Part shown: positions 60,194-64,000 of the stretch, piece after piece | Numbering within the stretch: the first letter of the stretch is position 1 | How the letters are laid out: each line of letters opens with the position of its first letter | Assembly: GCA_031213475.1 (NCBI GenBank) | Contig: JARUPZ010000006.1 | Span: 1,703,501 to 1,767,500, forward strand | Length of the DNA: 64,000 bases | Reading direction: 5' to 3' | From: Nereocystis luetkeana | Taxonomy: Eukaryota; Sar; Phaeophyceae; Laminariales; Laminariaceae | Position numbers and translations under genes: made by a program | The notes under the pieces: model-generated | What the model was told of the DNA's origin: nothing | Database searches by the model: none | What the model saw: the letters and a program-made list of their open reading frames with translations, nothing else

Positions 60194-62594
60194 TTGGGGC
60201 GTCGGAACTGTATTGCTCTAGTGGAGACCGTGCTGTCAACTGCTGCTAAACTAGCACCTCATACCAGTCGAAAACAAGGGCCGCTGGGCTGGTGTACGCC
60301 CGAAGAGGTAAACGCAGAGGTGCACTCACGATGGCAGGAGAAGGAAAATGCGAGGAAGCAACTACGTGCTAATCCGGAAGACAAAAATCTGCGAAAAGCT
60401 GTGAAGATTGCCACTAAACAGATCAAACGTGCGAGGACGGACGGAGTGCAGAAGTTCTTCGAGGAATACGTTCGTCAACTCGAAAGGCGTATCCAAGAAG
60501 GAGATCAGTTTGGGTTCTACAAGCACCTTAAGGGGATGAATGTGGAAGGAAAGAGGACTTTCCATTCGCAGTACATCAGGGACGAGGAAGGTAGATTACT
60601 ACGAGACATAGGCCTCATCCGGGAACGATGGGTAAGGTGGTTCCATAAGCTGCTAAGCACCAAGTCATTGACCCTCGACCCGACTATCGTCGATGAGCTC
60701 AAGGTCTGGCCCTCGTGCAGTCCGCTGGACGACGTCCCGTCTAGATACGAGGTGGAAGACGCAATCAGGGCGATGGCGAACCGCAAGGCGGTTGGGCCTG
60801 ATGGTCTCCCAGCTGAACTTCTGAAGGTCCTGGCCGACGAGGGAGACTCGGACACATTGGGAAGCTTCTACGAGATTACGTCGCTGTGTGGAGGGGAGGG
60901 GTCGTGCCGCAGCAATAATGGAAGGATGCAACGATTGGGGTACTGCACAAGAAGAAAGAGAGGACGGATTGTGGTAACTATCGTGGCATTTCCCTTGTCG
61001 CGCATGCCGGCAAAGTACTCCTCAAAGTCATCGCGCGCCGACTCAGCGACTACTACCGCGAACGGGAAGGCATCCTGCCAGAGGAGCAATGTGGCTTTAG
61101 GCTCGAACGATCGACGGTCGATATGATGTTCGTGGTGCGACGCTTGCAGGAATTGGCAAGGAAGAAGGACACTCCGCTGTCCATGTGTTTTGTCGACCTC
61201 ACCAAAGCCTATGACTCCGTCGACCGAACCGTCCTGTGGGCTGTCTTGGCTCGCTTTGGCGTGCCACCTAGAATGCTCACCGTTATCCACCAATTCCACG
61301 GCGGCAAGCGAGCATGCGTGCGGCTGGATGACGGCAAGTGCTCAGATGTTCGACGTGAAACAGGGCCTACGGCAAGGGTGTGTGCTCGCGCCATTGTTGT
61401 TCAACACGTTTTTTACAGCGGTGCTGCGTGTGGCGGAGAAACGTTTCGCTGCTGATAAAGCCATCACGGACAGCTTGGTGCAACTCCAACAAAAGCAGGA
61501 GAAGAAGAAAAAGAAGAGGGGGAAGGCACGGGTCGGGCACGCCGACGGACAGGGGAATGATAAAGAGGCCCAGACACTGTGGGCTATGCTCTATGCTGAC
61601 GATGCAGGCATAGTATCGAGATCATCCAACGGCCTGGAGAGGATGATGACGGTGATCGTGTCTGCGTGTGCCGCTTTCGGCCTGACGCGTCTCGGAGGCC
61701 AAGACGGAGATAATGTGCCTGCAAACGAAAGATGGGGGGAACGTGCCGTTCACCGTCACCGCCGCCGGCCAAGTGTACAAACAAAGGACCGAGTTTGTGT
61801 ATCTGGGCGGGACTATCAGCGCAGATTGGACGGGCAGAAGTGTCGAGGTAACGCGTCGACTCCAGAGGGCATGGGCATGCTTCGGACGGTATAAGATGGA
61901 AATCTATGACCGGCCTGGTGTGCGCCTACGCCTGAAGGTGCGAATGCTGAGAGCCGAGGTGATCAAAACGTTGCTTTACGGTTGCGTTACTTGGAGCCCG
62001 AGCAAGACTGATTACGGTAGGCTACGGGAGGTCCACCACAAGATGCTCCTCCGATGCATCGGCTGGCGAAAACGAAAGCGCGAAGACCACATTCTATCCT
62101 ATGCTAGCGCGCTTCTCAGGACAACATCTGAAAGCGTTGAGACGACGGTACGCAGACGTAGGCTCTTGTTTGCGGGCTTTGTGACACGCATGGGAGAGGA
62201 GCGTCTGCCGAAGAGGGTGATGTTTGGGGGTAAGGGTTACTCCGGAGGACAGGAGTGGGACTGGATGAGGTACCTTGAGGAGGACCTCAAGGAGTTCGGC
62301 ATCAAGCTCGAAGGGTGGCGCGAGGCAGCACAGAAAGCCGGCAGATGGTTCCGACGGGTCGACGAAGGGGCGGAGGCCTTCATGCGGAAATGGCATACAG
62401 ATGAGAAGGAGGCATCGGCAGAACGGCATAGAATAGCGGCAACAACGACCACAGCCGTTGACGCCAACGTGAGTGCGCAGAATGGCAGGGAAGAGGAGGG
62501 GGGCGAAAGGGGGACGAGGGGGAATGCGGGGGGGAGGGGGGGGAGGCGGTCTGCCCAACAGACTGAAGCCTGGTTATGGCCATCATCGTCATGA
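60194..62594 (+). pseudogene. LINE reverse transcriptase, frameshifted
   Basis: The order of blocks is that of a LINE RT. The pre-palm GPDGLPAELLK (about 60795) is followed by [13 protein letters not shown] (about 61085), [13 protein letters not shown] (about 61190), [15 protein letters not shown] (about 61365) and the catalytic MLYADDAGIV (about 61590). Then come YLGGTISADWTGRSVEV, LLYGCVTW and MLLRCIGW in the connection region (61800-62060), and a conserved RRRRLLFAGFVTRM block. These lie in three different frames, with shifts near 60880, 61350 and 61690, so no intact protein can be made. The N-terminal part (QGPLGWCTPEEVNAEV...) is the linker between endonuclease and RT. The C terminus is low-complexity (EEEGGERGTRG). 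Confidence 0.88.
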
Positions 62595-63046
62595 TGCACT
62601 CCCTTCTTTGGGACCCAAGTAACTAGCATGGTGCCATCTGGGCAACGTTGCGTGTCTGTATGCTCCAGTGCCTGCCTTTCGTCTTTTCTTCCCCCCCCGC
62701 CCGTGATTATCGCTTTTTTGTCCCTTCTTTTTTTTCATTTTTCTTTCATTCCCGTTTGTACCTCTTTGTGTTTTTGTTAGTATGGTCCGTTTTGCCTTTT
62801 TTTGCGTTTTGCTATCTGCTTCTGTTTTTGTTTTGTTTTGTTTTTTTGCTTCTCTTCATCTTCTTTTTTAGGTTTTTGTCTGCTATTAATAGTCTCCTTT
62901 TTGCTTCCCTGGTGTCCGCAGTGGTGGAGTGCGTATGCTTGTTTTTTGTTTTTGCCTCTGTTTTACTTGAGGTATTTCTTCCACTCCAGAGTTATTGGAG
63001 CCTGTCCTGCGACCACGGACTGCATTGTATTGTGAATTAATGTGAG

Positions 63047-63048
<2 letters not shown>

Positions 63049-63087
<39 letters not shown>

Positions 63088-63089
63088 CG
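63049..63089 (+). repeat. (AAC)n tail
   Basis: About 13 AAC units directly after GTGAATTAATGTGAG, the LINE 3' end. Confidence 0.9.
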
Positions 63090-63185
63090 ACCGTACGCTG
63101 ACCTACCCGCTTCGTTTCATTACCTGGGGAACCAGGGAGATGTGTTTTTTTTAGGTGTGCACGCGCAAGCGTTTCTGTAAAAGAA

Positions 63186-63306
63186 ACATTGGAAGTGAGG
63201 TTCGAACCCGTGACATGGACGACGTCTAATGTGAAGGAGTTACCTACTGAGCTATAGGGGTAAACGACCGATCGATTACCCAGCCCAGGGTCATCCTTAT
63301 AACAAA
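63186..63306 (-). repeat. tRNA-like sequence beside the LINE
   Basis: On the minus strand CCCCTATAGCTCAGTAGGTA (A box) and CACGGGTTCGAACCTC (B box) are spaced as in a tRNA. The D stem and anticodon stem do not pair well, so it is a tRNA-derived SINE or decayed tRNA gene rather than a working one. Confidence 0.65.
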
Positions 63307-63412
63307 ACCCCCATGCACCAAGTCTCCCTCCCTTCTGTGACAACTTTCGGCTTGTCTACTCAATTCGCTGTCCATGCTCCTTCCTTCTCATTACGTTCTA
63401 TTCTTAAAGCCT
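63307..63412 (+). repeat. right half of the repeat interrupted by the LINE
   Basis: CCATGCACCAAGTCTCCCTC, TTTCGGCTTGTCTACTCAAT and TTCTCATTACGTTCTATTCT match 21753-21850. Confidence 0.75.
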
Positions 63413-63454
63413 ACGCTGCATCCAAGCTCCCATCCCCACGCCATCGGTGTGGGT

Positions 63455-63540
63455 CTGTCGCCCCCCCCCCCTCTGTTCGACTACGGCCATGCATGAGATC
63501 GAGTACATCTCTCCTATCGAGTACCCCCCCCCCCCCCCCA
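63455..63540 (+). repeat. poly-C-tailed repeat PC1, copy 7 (short form)
   Basis: A C run, GACTACGGCCATGCATGAGA, TCGAGTACATCTCTCCTATC, then GAGTA and about 17 C. Confidence 0.8.
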
Positions 63541-64000
63541 CCTGTGTTCCTCCTTCTTTCTTGGCGGTCCCTAAGCTGGAGTATTGTCTATGTATTATTT
63601 ACCTTCATACGCTCATAACTCCCAGTTCCCAGGTACCAGGGACGCGATGCGTCGTGCGTAGAATCGATAATGGGCAATGGTGCAACGATCTGACAACGAA
63701 CGATAGTAGTCTATACCGACCGGTAGTCTATACTTCGAAGTATACCGGTATCCCGTTCATGCAATGTGGAGCTCAAAACTCCTGTCTCCTGCCTGTACAT
63801 CGAGACCATGTACATATGTATATAATCAAATATGTGATCGATTTTGTACTTGTATTCTAATCCCATGATACCGTACCAGTCAAAGTCAGTACGACCTGTA
63901 CCAGGTATTCGATAGCGATAGTACGTTAGACGATATGCCCGGTAGACGATAGTATAACACCATCATGTTGCGTCTGTTCAGAATCGCTGCGACGTCGGAT
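63541..64000. other. no feature recognised to window end
   Basis: TACCGGTA (about 63743) and TACCAGGTA (63899) are present. No gene seen. Confidence 0.4.

Larger units (their letters stand above)
60170..63090 (+). mobile_element. non-LTR retrotransposon (LINE), 5'-truncated
   Basis: A contiguous element containing a reverse-transcriptase coding region, a long T-rich 3' untranslated part (62690-62990) and an (AAC)n tail (63049-63089). The same 3' junction occurs at 9065-9150. The endonuclease domain expected upstream of the RT is not present, so the copy is truncated at its 5' end. Confidence 0.85.

Noticed and set aside
63191-63262. Functional tRNA gene on the minus strand
   Set aside because: A and B boxes are good, but D and anticodon stems do not pair properly, and half of the sequence is duplicated at 60.1 kb.

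Overview
The window looks like nuclear DNA from a photosynthetic stramenopile (heterokont alga), with the brown-algal lineage plausible and the species not determinable here. Two products carry, or appear to carry, heterokont plastid targeting: a signal peptide followed by a Phe at the predicted cleavage site (SHA|FLTP at about 41.5 kb, SPFHV at about 13.3 kb). Genes have many small exons with GT-AG splice sites and very long introns, and there are no prokaryotic operon features. Most of the sequence is repeats. Coding exons cover only a few per cent.

Five multi-exon genes can be assembled from phase-compatible exons. (1) A minus-strand DEAD-box RNA helicase, probably plastid-targeted (13407 down to 9289, 3' part not found). 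(2) Head to head with it across about 230 bp, a plus-strand type II Hsp40/DNAJB13-like co-chaperone in nine exons over 17.7 kb (13636-31381). (3) A minus-strand thylakoid-lumen-type protein with PsbQ-like character (about 38203-34764). (4) A plus-strand plastid-targeted protein of unknown function in two exons (41463-47619). (5) A minus-strand isochorismatase-family cysteine hydrolase in three exons (58916-51666) with a 6.0-kb first intron. Genes 2 and 3 converge, 3 and 4 diverge, and 4 and 5 converge. I see no shared pathway among the five, beyond a plastid destination for three of them.

The rest is mobile and repeated DNA. There are two degraded non-LTR retrotransposons (1.3-2.7 kb and 60.2-63.1 kb) plus a 3' stub (about 9.1 kb), and two tRNA-like or SINE-like sequences. 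Four MITE-like families are present: A, about 107 bp with TA...TA flanks, 17 copies plus remnants; B, about 100 bp; C, about 270-330 bp; D, about 250-300 bp. A GATC-rich dispersed element has about 14 copies. Two repeat families end in long poly-C runs. There is a fold-back element with about 395-bp arms, a 2.2-kb array of 42-bp palindromic units with internal inversions, and many mini- and microsatellites.

The signals I find most worth pursuing are three. First, degraded tandem copies of exon ends and their splice sites lie inside the adjacent introns of four different genes. Second, the 9-mer TACCTGGTA/TACCAGGTA is greatly over-represented (28 exact copies counted by eye, about 0.5 expected). 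Third, this 9-mer or the related TACCGGTA appears to be inserted at TA dinucleotides inside MITE copies. All exon joins are my own reading of splice sites and frame and were not tested with transcripts.
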